From Mycobacterium sp. GA-0227b (lineage in GTDB: Bacteria > Actinomycetota > Actinomycetes > Mycobacteriales > Mycobacteriaceae): a DNA stretch of 64,000 nucleotides. The notes below the pieces were generated by a model that searched no databases, was not told where the DNA came from, and saw only the letters and a list, made by a program, of their open reading frames with translations. Both the position numbers and the translations under genes were made by a program. Every line of letters starts with the position of its first letter. Position 1 is the stretch's first letter. This document shows, in pieces, positions 1 through 8,315 of this stretch. The stretch covers positions 186,001 to 250,000 of the forward strand of contig NZ_LQIK01000031.1 of assembly GCF_001499855.1 (NCBI RefSeq), read 5' to 3'.

Positions 1-737
1 GCCGCGCTCTCGAGATTGCCCGTGGTGCCCAGGTACGGCACCCCGGATTCCTCTGCGTCAGTTGGCCGTATGTCGTCCAGCATGCCTGCGGGCCATAGGC
101 CGTAGTCCGGCACCTGGCGCATCCGGCAGATGAGCTGATGGGCGATCGGTCCGGAGCCGACGATGAGCGCCGGCACACCAACATGGAACTTGCGTCGTAG
201 CCAGCGGTTGATCAACGACCTGAGCAGGCGGACCGCCGGGATGAGAATGGCCGCGCATACCCAGATCCGCAAGACAACCTCGCTGGGACGGACGTAGGGG
301 ACGACAACGTCGCCGGCCTCGAAGCGAGGCACAAGCAGCAGCATGATCGTCAACGTCGCCAGAGCGGCCACCGCGATTGACGTCTCCACCGGTTCGAAGT
401 CGTCGAGAAATCCGTGGTTGAGCTTTTGTCGGTACAGCGACCGGGTGGCCAATACGAGAACCACTACCGGCACGAAGATCCACGAATACAGGGCGATGTT
501 GCGCTCTTGCTCCAGCTCGCCCGGGATCCACCAATGCGCCAGGAGTACGGCGATGGCGGCGTACAGGGCATCGACCGCCACGGTGATCACCGAGTACCAG
601 GGGTCGGTGCGAATGCGTTCGAGCCAGCGCGGCAGCGTCGGGACGCCGATTTGGACCGGTTCCGGCGTGGCCTTCAGTCGCGGGATTGTGGGTCGGCTAA
701 TTGACGGGTCCGACGTCGAACGCGCATCTAGCTGCAT
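1..737 (-). CDS. Polyprenyl glycosylphosphotransferase-like protein, N-terminal part (runs off left edge)
   Basis: Reading the minus strand from the ATG at 737 gives 245 uninterrupted codons to the window edge, so the gene is cut by the window and not broken. The protein begins MQLDARSTSDPS, has about four hydrophobic segments (near residues 48-68, 80-98, 122-140 and 158-172), and then a Rossmann-like stretch (VPALIVGSGPIAHQL). This is the N-terminal plan of WcaJ/exopolysaccharide-type sugar-1-phosphate transferases: membrane bundle, nucleotide-binding-like domain, then a C-terminal catalytic domain, which here lies outside the window. The family loads a sugar phosphate onto a polyprenyl carrier at the inner face of the membrane. 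The donor sugar cannot be read from this part. About 135 bp of non-coding DNA separate its start from the next gene. Confidence 0.72.
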   Translation of the reverse strand, partial: MQLDARSTSDPSISRPTIPRLKATPEPVQIGVPTLPRWLERIRTDPWYSVITVAVDALYAAIAVLLAHWWIPGELEQERNIALYSWIFVPVVVLVLATRSLYRQKLNHGFLDDFEPVETSIAVAALATLTIMLLLVPRFEAGDVVVPYVRPSEVVLRIWVCAAILIPAVRLLRSLINRWLRRKFHVGVPALIVGSGPIAHQLICRMRQVPDYGLWPAGMLDDIRPTDAEESGVPYLGTTGNLESA

Positions 738-872
738 TTACAAACCCCCGAACGGAAGATGGCAACCGATCCTAAATGCGCCGTGCCGAGCCACACAGCC
801 AAATGAACGGCTCGGTCGCGTCTTTGCCGTCGCAGGGACGGTTACCCCACCCGCCGAGAAACGGGAGACGTC

Positions 873-1592
873 TTACTGGCTCGGAGCAGGTAGTGGACCG
901 AAAATTCGCTCGGCGGCGAGTTGCGCCAGATCACTCAAGACCTGGACGTGGCCGGTGCCCCACAGTCGCGGCTTGCTGTCGAATACGCAAAGCGTGCCGA
1001 TGGCGTTTCCGTCGTGATCGTTCAGGGGTATGCCGAGATAGGCGATGACTGCGCCGCTGCGCACCACCGGATGGTTCCTGAAAACCGGGTCGCTTCTTGC
1101 ATCTTCGAGAACCAAAGGCGTGCCGGCTGCGACTGCGAACTGACAGATGGATTGGTCGAGCGGCGTCTGACTTTCCTGGACTGGCATATCGCCTAGTCCC
1201 GCAGTGCTCTTGAAGAATTGCCGGTCGACATCTACCAGCGACAAAGCCGCGAACGGGACGTCCAGCGCGTCGGCGGCTGCACGGGTGATCCGGTCGTAGA
1301 CCTCTTCGGGCGGCGTATCGAGCAGCCCGGTGGCACGAACAGAGCGCAGCCGATCGGGGTCGGCTATCACAGCCGATACGTCCGGCATCAAGTCGGTTTC
1401 GAGCACTCCGCATTCGGAGAGGTGGTCGAGAAGTTCCCTGGTCGATATCTTGTCGGTTCGCACCTTGTCGGCCATCATTTGTCGGGCCACGGCACGCGCG
1501 ACATAGGTATCGAGGTCTTCGCCTGCGTTGCGTGCACATTCTTCGAGCGAGCGGTTCAGCCAGTCATCGAATCCCGGCAACGACGTAGACAC
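873..1592 (-). CDS. GAF-domain protein
   Basis: A 239-residue soluble protein with a GTG start (MSTSLPGFDDWL). Residues 1-75 are a charged helical region resembling short mycobacterial N-terminal modules. Residues of about 90-235 form a GAF domain, recognisable from RLRSVRATGLLDTPPEEVYDRI, the central FAALSLVDVDRQFFKS and AYLGIPLNDHDGNAIGTLCV. GAF domains bind small molecules or sense redox or light state. No kinase, cyclase or HTH output is attached, so this is probably a stand-alone sensor or partner protein. It is transcribed in the same direction as the glycosyltransferase-like gene but separated from it. No strong ribosome-binding site precedes the GTG. The ligand is unknown. Confidence 0.8.
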   Translation of the reverse strand: MSTSLPGFDDWLNRSLEECARNAGEDLDTYVARAVARQMMADKVRTDKISTRELLDHLSECGVLETDLMPDVSAVIADPDRLRSVRATGLLDTPPEEVYDRITRAAADALDVPFAALSLVDVDRQFFKSTAGLGDMPVQESQTPLDQSICQFAVAAGTPLVLEDARSDPVFRNHPVVRSGAVIAYLGIPLNDHDGNAIGTLCVFDSKPRLWGTGHVQVLSDLAQLAAERIFGPLPAPSQ

Positions 1593-1696
1593 GTAAGGAA
1601 CGGTATCCGAACTGCGCTGCTGACTTCACATATTGACGGGCGCGTTTGAGAGGATACGGCTCGCCCGACAGCGGGCAGTCGCACTCGATCGTCCCG

Positions 1697-2386
1697 CTAG
1701 CCGATCCGGGCGGCGATACCGTCGAGCAGTTGGTTCAAACCCGAACGGAAATGGGCAAGGGGATCGTCATCCGTGCGGTCGAACACACCGTCCTGCAACG
1801 CCGCCGCAAGCGCGGGAAACTGCTTCGGCGCGATCAGCTTGCGCAGCAAGGCCGGATAGTCGGGCCAGTCCACGCTGCCGGCCTCGATGTCCAATGCCGC
1901 CGCACCGCGGACGAAGTGCAGGATCGCCATCACGGCGGTGAGCTTGTCGCGTTCGGCGAGCCCGGTGTCGCCCAGCGCGGCGAGTCCGGCGTCCAGCCAT
2001 GCCAGCTGGCCGGGGTCCACCGGTGCGCCCGCCGCCGCTGCCTGCAGGATCCACGGGTGGCGGTGATAGACCTCCCACAGTCCGGTCGCCCAGTTCGTCA
2101 GTGCGGCAGCCCAATTCGTCGTACCCATCGACGGTGGCGGGCCAGGTGCAGCGGAAAGCATGAACATCACCAGTTCGTCCTTGTTCGCGACGTGCCGGTA
2201 CAGCGACATCGTGCCGCAGCCGACGCGCTCGGCCAGCCGCGCCATCGACAAGGCCGCCAGCCCGTCGGCATCGGCCAGCTCGACGGCCGCGCGCACGATC
2301 CGTTCCCGGGTCAACCCCTTGGACCGCCCAGGAGCGCTCGGCTCGCGCCAGAGAATCTCCAGCACGCGGGGGAGTGGCTCGCTCAT
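1697..2386 (-). CDS. TetR-family transcriptional repressor
   Basis: Start chosen at MSEPLPRVLEILW (ATG at 2386, 229 aa). The frame stays open upstream to 2458, but that would place coding sequence over the operator. The N-terminal HTH is clear (LTRERIVRAAVELADADG, LSMARLAERVGCGTMSLYRHVANKDEL), followed by a helical ligand domain of the tetracycline-repressor C-terminal type (WATGLWEVYHRHPWIL). It is divergent from the DUF2306-like membrane gene, and the gap between them carries nested perfect palindromes, the usual layout for a TetR repressor controlling itself and the divergent gene. The inducer cannot be told from sequence. Confidence 0.9.
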   Translation of the reverse strand: MSEPLPRVLEILWREPSAPGRSKGLTRERIVRAAVELADADGLAALSMARLAERVGCGTMSLYRHVANKDELVMFMLSAAPGPPPSMGTTNWAAALTNWATGLWEVYHRHPWILQAAAAGAPVDPGQLAWLDAGLAALGDTGLAERDKLTAVMAILHFVRGAAALDIEAGSVDWPDYPALLRKLIAPKQFPALAAALQDGVFDRTDDDPLAHFRSGLNQLLDGIAARIG

Positions 2387-2416
2387 CGATCGCCAGCCTA
2401 AACGACTGGACAACGC

Positions 2417-2460
2417 AAGCGTATGCCGTACGCTTGATGCGTATGACATACGCATCAAGC
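2417..2460. promoter_or_regulatory. Probable TetR operator: two overlapping palindromes
   Basis: Positions 2417-2435 read AAGCGTATGCCGTACGCTT (7-bp arms, 5-bp centre). Positions 2432-2460 form a second perfect inverted repeat with 14-bp arms (GCTTGATGCGTATG and its complement) around a single A. The two share the 4-bp GCTT edge. They sit between the divergent TetR and DUF2306 genes and overlap the likely ATG codons of the latter at 2437 and 2443. Binding by the adjacent TetR protein is inferred, not shown. Confidence 0.8.
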
Positions 2461-3126
2461 GCCCGCCCGCGCTGGCTCGCGCCCGGGCTCGCGGTCGTCG
2501 TCGCGGGCTTCCTCGCGTTCTCTGTTCCGCCTTACTTCGCCGGCGGCACGCGCGTGCCCGCCACCTTCCCGCTGCACTATCCGCTGTTGGTGATCCACGT
2601 GATGCTCGCCAGCGTCGCGATGGTCGCCGCCGTCGTACAGATCTGGCCGCGCCTGCGGGCCCGTCGTCCGGCGCTGCACCGGCGGTGCGGCCGCATCTAC
2701 GTCGCCACCGCGATCCCGGCCGCCGCGTCCGCGATGGTGATCGGGGCGGCCAGCCCGTTCGGGCCGTTGCTCGCGGTGAGCAACGTGGTGCTCGCGGCCC
2801 TGTGGCTGTGGTTCACGGTGAACGGCTTCCTGGCCGCACGGCAACGACGCCTGTCGGAGCACCGCCGCCACGTGGTGCGCAGCGCGACGCTGGCGCTGTC
2901 GGTCATCACCAACCGGATCTGGACGCCGATCATCTTCGTAACGTGTCAGCCATTGCAGGACAGCGTTTTTGGCGGCGACCCGGAGCACTTTCTGTGGTTC
3001 GCCGCCGGCCTCGGGGGATGGCTGGGCTGGACCGTTCCGCTGGGAGTCGTGCAGTGGTGGTTGATTCGGCGACCATTAATGGCGTCGTCGTCAATTCGTC
3101 GGCTGACCCAGACGCCGCGGGTGTAA
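2437..3126 (+). CDS. DUF2306-like multi-pass membrane protein
   Basis: About 229 aa from the ATG at 2437 (or 227 from 2443). It has four to six hydrophobic segments, including APGLAVVVAGFLAFSVPPYF, LLVIHVMLASVAMVAAVVQI, AVSNVVLAALWLWFTVNGFL and FAAGLGGWLGWTVPLGVVQW. The conserved core HYPLLVIHVMLASVA, RRCGRIYVATAI and RLSEHRRHVVRSATLALSVI matches the DUF2306 family, whose function is unknown. An upstream in-frame start at 2374 is unlikely because it would overlap the TetR gene start and cross the operator. The start codon lies inside the palindrome, so the transcript may be leaderless and directly shut off by repressor. It ends 42 nt before the arylsulfatase start. Confidence 0.82.
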   Translation: MRMTYASSARPRWLAPGLAVVVAGFLAFSVPPYFAGGTRVPATFPLHYPLLVIHVMLASVAMVAAVVQIWPRLRARRPALHRRCGRIYVATAIPAAASAMVIGAASPFGPLLAVSNVVLAALWLWFTVNGFLAARQRRLSEHRRHVVRSATLALSVITNRIWTPIIFVTCQPLQDSVFGGDPEHFLWFAAGLGGWLGWTVPLGVVQWWLIRRPLMASSSIRRLTQTPRV

Positions 3127-3167
3127 CCTCCAGGCCAACTGCGAGGCGACACGGGACGAGGCAAAGC

Positions 3168-5519
3168 ATGGCGACCGAATTCAACGGCAGAATCGAACTC
3201 GATATCCGTGACTCCGAACCGGACTGGGGCCCGTACGCGGCACCGACGGCCCCGGAAGACGCACCCAATGTGCTCTACATCGTCTGGGACGACACCGGGA
3301 TCGCCACCTGGGACTGCTTCGGTGGTCTGGTCGAGATGCCGACGATGAGCCGCATCGCCGAACGCGGTGTCCGGCTGTCGCAGTTCCACACCACCGCGCT
3401 GTGCTCGCCGACCCGCGCGTCCCTGTTGACCGGTCGCAACCCGACGACGGTCGGCATGGCGACCATCGAGGAGTTCACCGACGGCTTCCCCGGTTGCAAC
3501 GGGCGCATCCCTTTCGACACCGCGCTGCTGTCGGAGGTGCTCGCCGAACACGGATACAACACCTACTGTGTCGGAAAGTGGCATCTGACGCCGCTTGAAG
3601 AATCCAATCTGGCGTCGACCAAACGACATTGGCCGCTGGCGCGGGGCTTCGAGCGGTTCTACGGCTTCATGGGCGGCGAGACCGACCAGTGGTATCCGGA
3701 CCTGGTCTACGACAACCATCCCGTGGCGCCGCCGGCGACTCCGGAGGACGGCTACCACCTGTCAAAGGACCTTGCGGACAGAACCATCGAGTTCATCCGC
3801 GACGCGAAGGTCATCGCGCCCGACAAGCCGTGGTTCTCCTACGTCTGTCCCGGAGCCGGGCACGCGCCGCACCACGTCTTCAAGGAGTGGGCCGACCGGT
3901 ACGCCGGCACGTTCGACATGGGCTACGAGCGGTACCGCGAGATGGTGCTCGAGAAGCAGAAGGCGCTCGGCATCGTGCCTGCCGACACCGAACTCTCGCC
4001 GATCAATCCGTACCGAGAAGTCAAGGGCCCCAACGGCGAACCGTGGCCGACTCAAGACACAGTGCGGCCCTGGGACGAACTCGGTGACGACGAGAAGCGA
4101 GTCTTCGCCCGCATGGCCGAAGTGTTCGCCGGCTTCCTGACCTACACCGACGCCCAGATCGGGCGCATTCTCGACTATCTGGAGCAATCGGGTCAGCTCG
4201 ACAACACGATCATCGTCGTCATCTCCGACAACGGCGCCAGTGGAGAGGGTGGCCCGAACGGCTCGGTCAACGAGGTCAAGTTCTTCAACGGATACATCGA
4301 CACCGTCGAGGAGAGCCTGCGACTGCTCGACAACCTCGGCGGTCCCGAGACATACAACCACTATCCGACCGGCTGGGCGATGGCGTTCAACACGCCGTAC
4401 AAACTGTTCAAGCGCTACGCATCGCACGAGGGCGGGATCGCCGACCCGGCGATCATCTCATGGCCCAAAGGCATTGCGGCACACGGTGAAGTACGCGACG
4501 ACTACATCAACGTCTGCGACGTCACGCCGACGATCTACGAACTGCTCGGCATCACGCCGCCAGAAACGGTCAAGGGAGTAGCGCAGAAGCCACTGGACGG
4601 TGTGAGTTTCAGGCAGGTACTGGATGATTCGACGGCATCGACCGACAAGCAGACGCAGTTCTACACGATGCTCGGCACCCGGGGCATCTGGCACGACGGC
4701 TGGTTCGCCAACACGGTGCACGCCGCATCCCCCGCCGGGTGGTCGCACTTCGACAGCGATCGCTGGGAACTGTTCCACATCGAAGCCGACCGCAGTCAGT
4801 GCCACGACCTGGCGGCCGAAAATCCGGACAAACTCGAGGAACTCAAGGCGCTATGGTTCGCCGAGGCCGACAAGTACAACGGGCTGCCGCTCGGCGACCT
4901 GAACATCTTCGACACGATCTCGCGATGGCGGCCGCACGTCGCAGGCCAGCGTGACTCGTACCTCTACTACCCGGGGACGGCCGACGTCGGCATGGGCGCG
5001 GCGGTCGAGATCCAGGGGCGGTCGTTCTCCGCGATGGCCGAGTTGACCGTCGACACCCCCGGCGTCGAAGGCGTGGTGTTCAAACACGGCGGCGCCCATG
5101 GCGGGCATGTGATGTTCGTCCAGGACGGGCGACTGCACTACGTCTACAACTTCCTGGGCGAGGAAGAGCAGGAGTTGTCGTCGCCGGGCGCGGTGCCGCT
5201 GGGGCGCCACACCCTCGGAGTCGCGTACGTGCGTACCGGAACGGTGCAGGGCAGCCACACCCCGATCGGGGAGGCCGCGCTGTACATCGACGACGAACAG
5301 GTCGCCGCGCTGACCGGTATGCGGGTGCATCCGGGAACGTTCGGGCTCGCCGGTGCCAGCCTGAGCGTCGGCCGCAACACGGGCTCGCCGGTCTCGCGCT
5401 CGTACAAGGCACCTTTCGCGTTCACCGGGGGCATCATCGCCCAGGTGAACATCGACGTCTCGGGCAAGCCGTATGCGGATCTGGAAAAGGAGTTCGCGCG
5501 GGCTTTCGCGAAGGATTGA
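3168..5519 (+). CDS. atsA: Arylsulfatase (type I, formylglycine-dependent)
   Basis: 783 aa from the ATG at 3168 (MATEFNGRIELDI). The same frame is open back to 2160, but that extension overlaps other genes and has no sulfatase homology. The sulfatase signature is C79-S-P-T-R83, where Cys79 would be oxidised to formylglycine. Metal-site residues appear at D41-D42, in GKWHLTP and in VISDNGASGEGG. The C-terminal quarter (from about residue 610) is the beta-rich extension typical of the 780-790-residue mycobacterial enzymes. It hydrolyses sulfate esters, but the natural substrate is unknown. The gene for the activating enzyme follows 24 nt later, so the two probably form an operon. From memory, AtsA (Rv0711) occupies the equivalent position beside the ribosomal operon in M. 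tuberculosis. Confidence 0.93.
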   Translation: MATEFNGRIELDIRDSEPDWGPYAAPTAPEDAPNVLYIVWDDTGIATWDCFGGLVEMPTMSRIAERGVRLSQFHTTALCSPTRASLLTGRNPTTVGMATIEEFTDGFPGCNGRIPFDTALLSEVLAEHGYNTYCVGKWHLTPLEESNLASTKRHWPLARGFERFYGFMGGETDQWYPDLVYDNHPVAPPATPEDGYHLSKDLADRTIEFIRDAKVIAPDKPWFSYVCPGAGHAPHHVFKEWADRYAGTFDMGYERYREMVLEKQKALGIVPADTELSPINPYREVKGPNGEPWPTQDTVRPWDELGDDEKRVFARMAEVFAGFLTYTDAQIGRILDYLEQSGQLDNTIIVVISDNGASGEGGPNGSVNEVKFFNGYIDTVEESLRLLDNLGGPETYNHYPTGWAMAFNTPYKLFKRYASHEGGIADPAIISWPKGIAAHGEVRDDYINVCDVTPTIYELLGITPPETVKGVAQKPLDGVSFRQVLDDSTASTDKQTQFYTMLGTRGIWHDGWFANTVHAASPAGWSHFDSDRWELFHIEADRSQCHDLAAENPDKLEELKALWFAEADKYNGLPLGDLNIFDTISRWRPHVAGQRDSYLYYPGTADVGMGAAVEIQGRSFSAMAELTVDTPGVEGVVFKHGGAHGGHVMFVQDGRLHYVYNFLGEEEQELSSPGAVPLGRHTLGVAYVRTGTVQGSHTPIGEAALYIDDEQVAALTGMRVHPGTFGLAGASLSVGRNTGSPVSRSYKAPFAFTGGIIAQVNIDVSGKPYADLEKEFARAFAKD

Positions 5520-5543
5520 GTCTGGTCGTCATACCCTGGCGTC

Positions 5544-6434
5544 ATGCTCACCGAGCTCGTCGAGCTGCCGGGGGGCTCTTTCCGGATGGGGTCGACGCAG
5601 TTCTATCCCGAAGAGGCGCCCGCGCACACCGTTCACGTGTCCGCGTTCGCCGTCGACCGCCATCCCGTCACCAACGCGCAGTACGCCGAGTTCGTCGCCG
5701 CGACCGGCTACCGAACCGTCGCCGAAGAAGCCCCGGACCCGCGGCTCTACCCCGGGGCCGCGCCGCAGGATCTGGTTGCGGGGGCACTGGTGTTCTGGCC
5801 GACGCCCGGGCCGGTGGACCTGCGCGACTGGCGGCAATGGTGGCACTGGACGCCCGGGGCCGACTGGCGGCACCCGTTCGGGCCCGACAGCGGCAACTGG
5901 ACTTTCGCGGACCGGCCCGACCACCCCGTCGTGCAGATCGCCTATCCCGACGCAACGGCCTATGCCCGGTGGGCCGGGCGTCGGCTGCCCACCGAGGCGG
6001 AATGGGAGTACGCGGCGCGCGGGGGGGCCGCCACCACGTACCCGTGGGGCGAGGAGGCGGCTCCCGACGGTCGGCTGATGGCCAACACCTGGCAGGGCAG
6101 CTTCCCCTACCGCAACACCGGCGCGCGGGGCTGGGTAGGAACCTCGCCGGTCGGCACCTTTCCGCCGAACGGGTTCGGGTTGGTCGACATGATCGGCAAC
6201 GTCTGGGAGTGGACGACGACGCAGTTCACGGCCCACCACCGCCTCGATCAGCCGGTCAAGGCGTGTTGCGCGCCGAGCGGCCGCGCGGACCCTAACGTGA
6301 ACCAAGCCCTCAAGGGCGGTTCGCACCTGTGCGCTCCCGAGTACTGCCTGCGCTACCGACCGGCCGCCCGGTCGCCGCAATCCCAGGACACCGCGACCAG
6401 CCACATCGGCTTCCGCTGCGTCGCCGACCTGTAG
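5544..6434 (+). CDS. Formylglycine-generating enzyme (sulfatase activator)
   Basis: 296 aa, FGE-sulfatase fold: VELPGGSFRMGST at the N-terminus, ERPVHPV-like RPDHPVVQIAYPDA, RLPTEAEWEYAARGG, GLVDMIGNVWEWT, and the catalytic C-terminal motif with Cys263 and Cys268 (GGSHLCAPEYCLRYRP). In this family the cysteine pair binds copper(I) and uses oxygen to convert the sulfatase active-site cysteine to formylglycine. It sits directly downstream of the arylsulfatase, its evident client, and upstream of rplN, as Rv0712 does in M. tuberculosis (from memory). It is a cytoplasmic protein with no signal peptide. Confidence 0.95.
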   Translation: MLTELVELPGGSFRMGSTQFYPEEAPAHTVHVSAFAVDRHPVTNAQYAEFVAATGYRTVAEEAPDPRLYPGAAPQDLVAGALVFWPTPGPVDLRDWRQWWHWTPGADWRHPFGPDSGNWTFADRPDHPVVQIAYPDATAYARWAGRRLPTEAEWEYAARGGAATTYPWGEEAAPDGRLMANTWQGSFPYRNTGARGWVGTSPVGTFPPNGFGLVDMIGNVWEWTTTQFTAHHRLDQPVKACCAPSGRADPNVNQALKGGSHLCAPEYCLRYRPAARSPQSQDTATSHIGFRCVADL

Positions 6435-6526
6435 GGGTTTCTCGCCACCCGCGAGCGACCGCTCCCGTACATGGAGAAACGGCGTGTCGGCGTACAGACG
6501 CGGTCGGTCGCGGCAATGGGACGGAT

Positions 6527-6555
6527 TTGGTTTCCCGCAGGTCGTCCCATAGAAT
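6527..6555 (+). promoter_or_regulatory. Candidate promoter of the rplN operon
   Basis: TTGGTT (6527-6532), a 17-nt spacer and TAGAAT (6550-6555), about 130 nt before the GTG of rplN. Spacing and -10 box fit a housekeeping mycobacterial promoter. A second long leader segment follows, which could house ribosomal-protein control, but I could not identify a specific structure. Confidence 0.5.
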
Positions 6556-6685
6556 CAGGCGGTTGCCTTGGGCAGACCTCGGCCAGCCTTCGTGGCAGGC
6601 CCCGCGTGCTCTTCGGTGACAGCAAGACCGCGCACGTCCAGGTCGGTATCTGGCGTGCAGACAAAAACCAGGTCGAGGAGATCGA

Positions 6686-7054
6686 GTGATTCAGCAGGAA
6701 TCGCGGCTGAAGGTCGCCGACAACACGGGCGCCAGGGAGATCCTGTGCATCCGCGTGCTCGGTGGCTCGTCGCGGCGCTATGCCGGCATCGGCGATGTCA
6801 TCGTGGCGACGGTCAAGGAAGCAATTCCTGGCGGCAACGTCAAGCGTGGCGAAATTGTGAAGGCCGTCGTCGTGCGCACCGTCAAGGAGCGCCGTCGCGC
6901 CGACGGCAGCTACATCAAGTTCGACGAGAACGCCGCCGTCATCATCAAGCCCGACAACGATCCGCGTGGCACGCGCATCTTCGGCCCGGTCGGCCGGGAA
7001 CTGCGCGAGAAGCGCTTCATGAAGATCGTTTCGCTCGCTCCGGAGGTGTTGTAG
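6686..7054 (+). CDS. rplN: 50S ribosomal protein L14
   Basis: 122 aa from GTG at 6686 (MIQQESRLKVADNTGAREIL), the normal family length. It contains the L14 signature region VGDVIVATVKEAIPGG and a C-terminal IVSLAPEVL. L14 binds 23S rRNA at the subunit interface, contributes to an intersubunit bridge and is the docking site for the ribosomal silencing factor RsfS. It is the first gene of this ribosomal run; the stop is followed immediately by the rplX ATG. Confidence 0.98.
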   Translation: MIQQESRLKVADNTGAREILCIRVLGGSSRRYAGIGDVIVATVKEAIPGGNVKRGEIVKAVVVRTVKERRRADGSYIKFDENAAVIIKPDNDPRGTRIFGPVGRELREKRFMKIVSLAPEVL

Positions 7055-7372
7055 ATGAAGGTCCACAAGGGCGACACCGTCCTGGTCATCTCCGGCAAGG
7101 ACAAGGGCGCCAAGGGCAAGGTCCTGGTCGCCTACCCGGCCCGCAACAAGGTGCTCGTCGAGGGCGTCAACCGGATCAAGAAGCACACCGCGGTGTCGAG
7201 CAACGAGCGCGGCGCGCAGTCCGGCGGCATCGTCACCCAGGAGGCGCCGATCGACGCCTCCAACGTGATGGTCGTGGACTCCGACGGCAAGCCCACCCGC
7301 GTCGGGTACCGGGTTGACGACGAGACCGGCAAGAAGGTCCGCATCGCCAAGACCAACGGCAAGGACATCTGA
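7055..7372 (+). CDS. rplX: 50S ribosomal protein L24
   Basis: 105 aa. It begins MKVHKGDTVLVISGKDKGAKG, a KOW motif, and continues with the conserved RVGYRVDDETGKKVRIAK. L24 starts assembly of the large subunit by binding the 5' part of 23S rRNA, near the tunnel exit. It abuts rplN with no gap, and its TGA overlaps the rplE ATG by one base, so translation of the three is probably coupled. Confidence 0.98.
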   Translation: MKVHKGDTVLVISGKDKGAKGKVLVAYPARNKVLVEGVNRIKKHTAVSSNERGAQSGGIVTQEAPIDASNVMVVDSDGKPTRVGYRVDDETGKKVRIAKTNGKDI

Positions 7373-7944
7373 TGACTACCACTGAAAGCTCGGTGAAGAC
7401 CCTTCCTCGCCTCAAGCAGCGCTACCGCGAGGAGATCAGGGGCGCGCTGCAAGAAGAGTTCGGCTACGGCAACGTCATGCAGATCCCCGGCGTGGTGAAG
7501 GTCGTCGTCAACATGGGCGTCGGTGACGCCGCCCGCGACGCCAAGCTGATCAACGGTGCGGTCAATGACCTGGCACTGATCACCGGTCAGAAGCCGGAGA
7601 TCCGCCGGGCACGCAAGTCGATCGCCCAGTTCAAACTGCGTGAGGGCATGCCGATCGGCGCGCGCGTCACGCTGCGGGGCGACCGCATGTGGGAGTTCCT
7701 CGACCGGCTGATCTCGATCGCACTGCCGCGTATCCGCGACTTCCGCGGCCTGTCGCCCAAGCAGTTCGACGGCACCGGGAACTACACCTTCGGCCTGACC
7801 GAGCAGTCGGTGTTCCACGAGATCGACGTGGATTCGATCGACCGGCCGCGTGGCATGGACATCACCGTCGTCACCTCGGCGACGACCGACGACGAAGGCC
7901 GAGCGCTGCTGCGGGCGCTGGGCTTTCCGTTCAAGGAGAACTGA
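7372..7944 (+). CDS. rplE: 50S ribosomal protein L5
   Basis: 190 aa. Conserved stretches include MQIPGVVKVVVNMGVGDA, RRARKSIAQFKLREGMPIG, LPRIRDFRGLSPKQFDG and GNYTFGLTEQSVF. L5 binds 5S rRNA and helps form the central protuberance. The N-terminus (MTTTESSVKTLPRLKQRY) is a little longer than in enterobacteria, as usual in actinobacteria. It is separated by 3 nt from rpsZ. Confidence 0.98.
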   Translation: MTTTESSVKTLPRLKQRYREEIRGALQEEFGYGNVMQIPGVVKVVVNMGVGDAARDAKLINGAVNDLALITGQKPEIRRARKSIAQFKLREGMPIGARVTLRGDRMWEFLDRLISIALPRIRDFRGLSPKQFDGTGNYTFGLTEQSVFHEIDVDSIDRPRGMDITVVTSATTDDEGRALLRALGFPFKEN

Positions 7945-7947
7945 GTA

Positions 7948-8133
7948 ATGGCAAAGAAGGCACTGGTCAACAAGGCCAACAAGAAGCCGAAGTTCAAGGT
8001 GCGCGCCTACACTCGCTGCCAGCGCTGCGGCCGCCCCCACGCCGTCTTCCGCAAGTTCGGCCTGTGCCGGATCTGCCTGCGCGAGATGGCCCACGCCGGC
8101 GAACTGCCCGGTGTGCAGAAGAGCAGCTGGTAA
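7948..8133 (+). CDS. rpsZ: 30S ribosomal protein S14, zinc-binding type
   Basis: 61 aa, the short C+ form. Cys24, Cys27, Cys40 and Cys43 make a CxxC-x12-CxxC zinc site (RCQRCGRP, GLCRICLR), C-terminus VQKSSW. S14 sits in the 30S head. Mycobacteria usually also carry a longer, zinc-free S14 (rpsN2) under Zur control elsewhere in the genome; this copy is the constitutive operon copy. It is followed by an unusually long 182-bp gap before rpsH. Confidence 0.97.
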   Translation: MAKKALVNKANKKPKFKVRAYTRCQRCGRPHAVFRKFGLCRICLREMAHAGELPGVQKSSW

Positions 8134-8253
8134 TCCAGCCAACCGACCAGACCAACCAAACAGGTTGCGGCAGGCCCGACTCCAGGCTTTGGAACCGGGA
8201 ACCACCGCGAGAAAGGTGAACCCGCTGTCATGACCGCGATGACGACGATGCGG

Positions 8254-8281
8254 TGGGGGTACCCCCAGCCGCGCAGCTGCG
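8254..8281. repeat. Two adjacent perfect palindromes in the rpsZ-rpsH gap
   Basis: TGGGGGTACCCCCA (8254-8267) and CGCAGCTGCG (8272-8281) lie 35 nt upstream of the rpsH start. The GGGGGTACCCCC core resembles a small palindromic element that I recall as frequent in mycobacterial intergenic DNA. It interrupts the otherwise tightly packed ribosomal operon and could fold into hairpins in the mRNA. Confidence 0.6.
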
Positions 8282-8315
8282 AGGGGGACGCAGCGACGAA
8301 GAGGAGCAGCGCTCG

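Noticed and set aside
343..1017. A plus-strand frame over the left edge
   Set aside because: It overlaps the minus-strand glycosyltransferase-like and GAF genes, which have clear protein features.
2160..5519. A 1119-aa open frame including the arylsulfatase
   Set aside because: The N-terminal 336 codons overlap the TetR and DUF2306 genes and have no sulfatase similarity; the start at 3168 fits family length.
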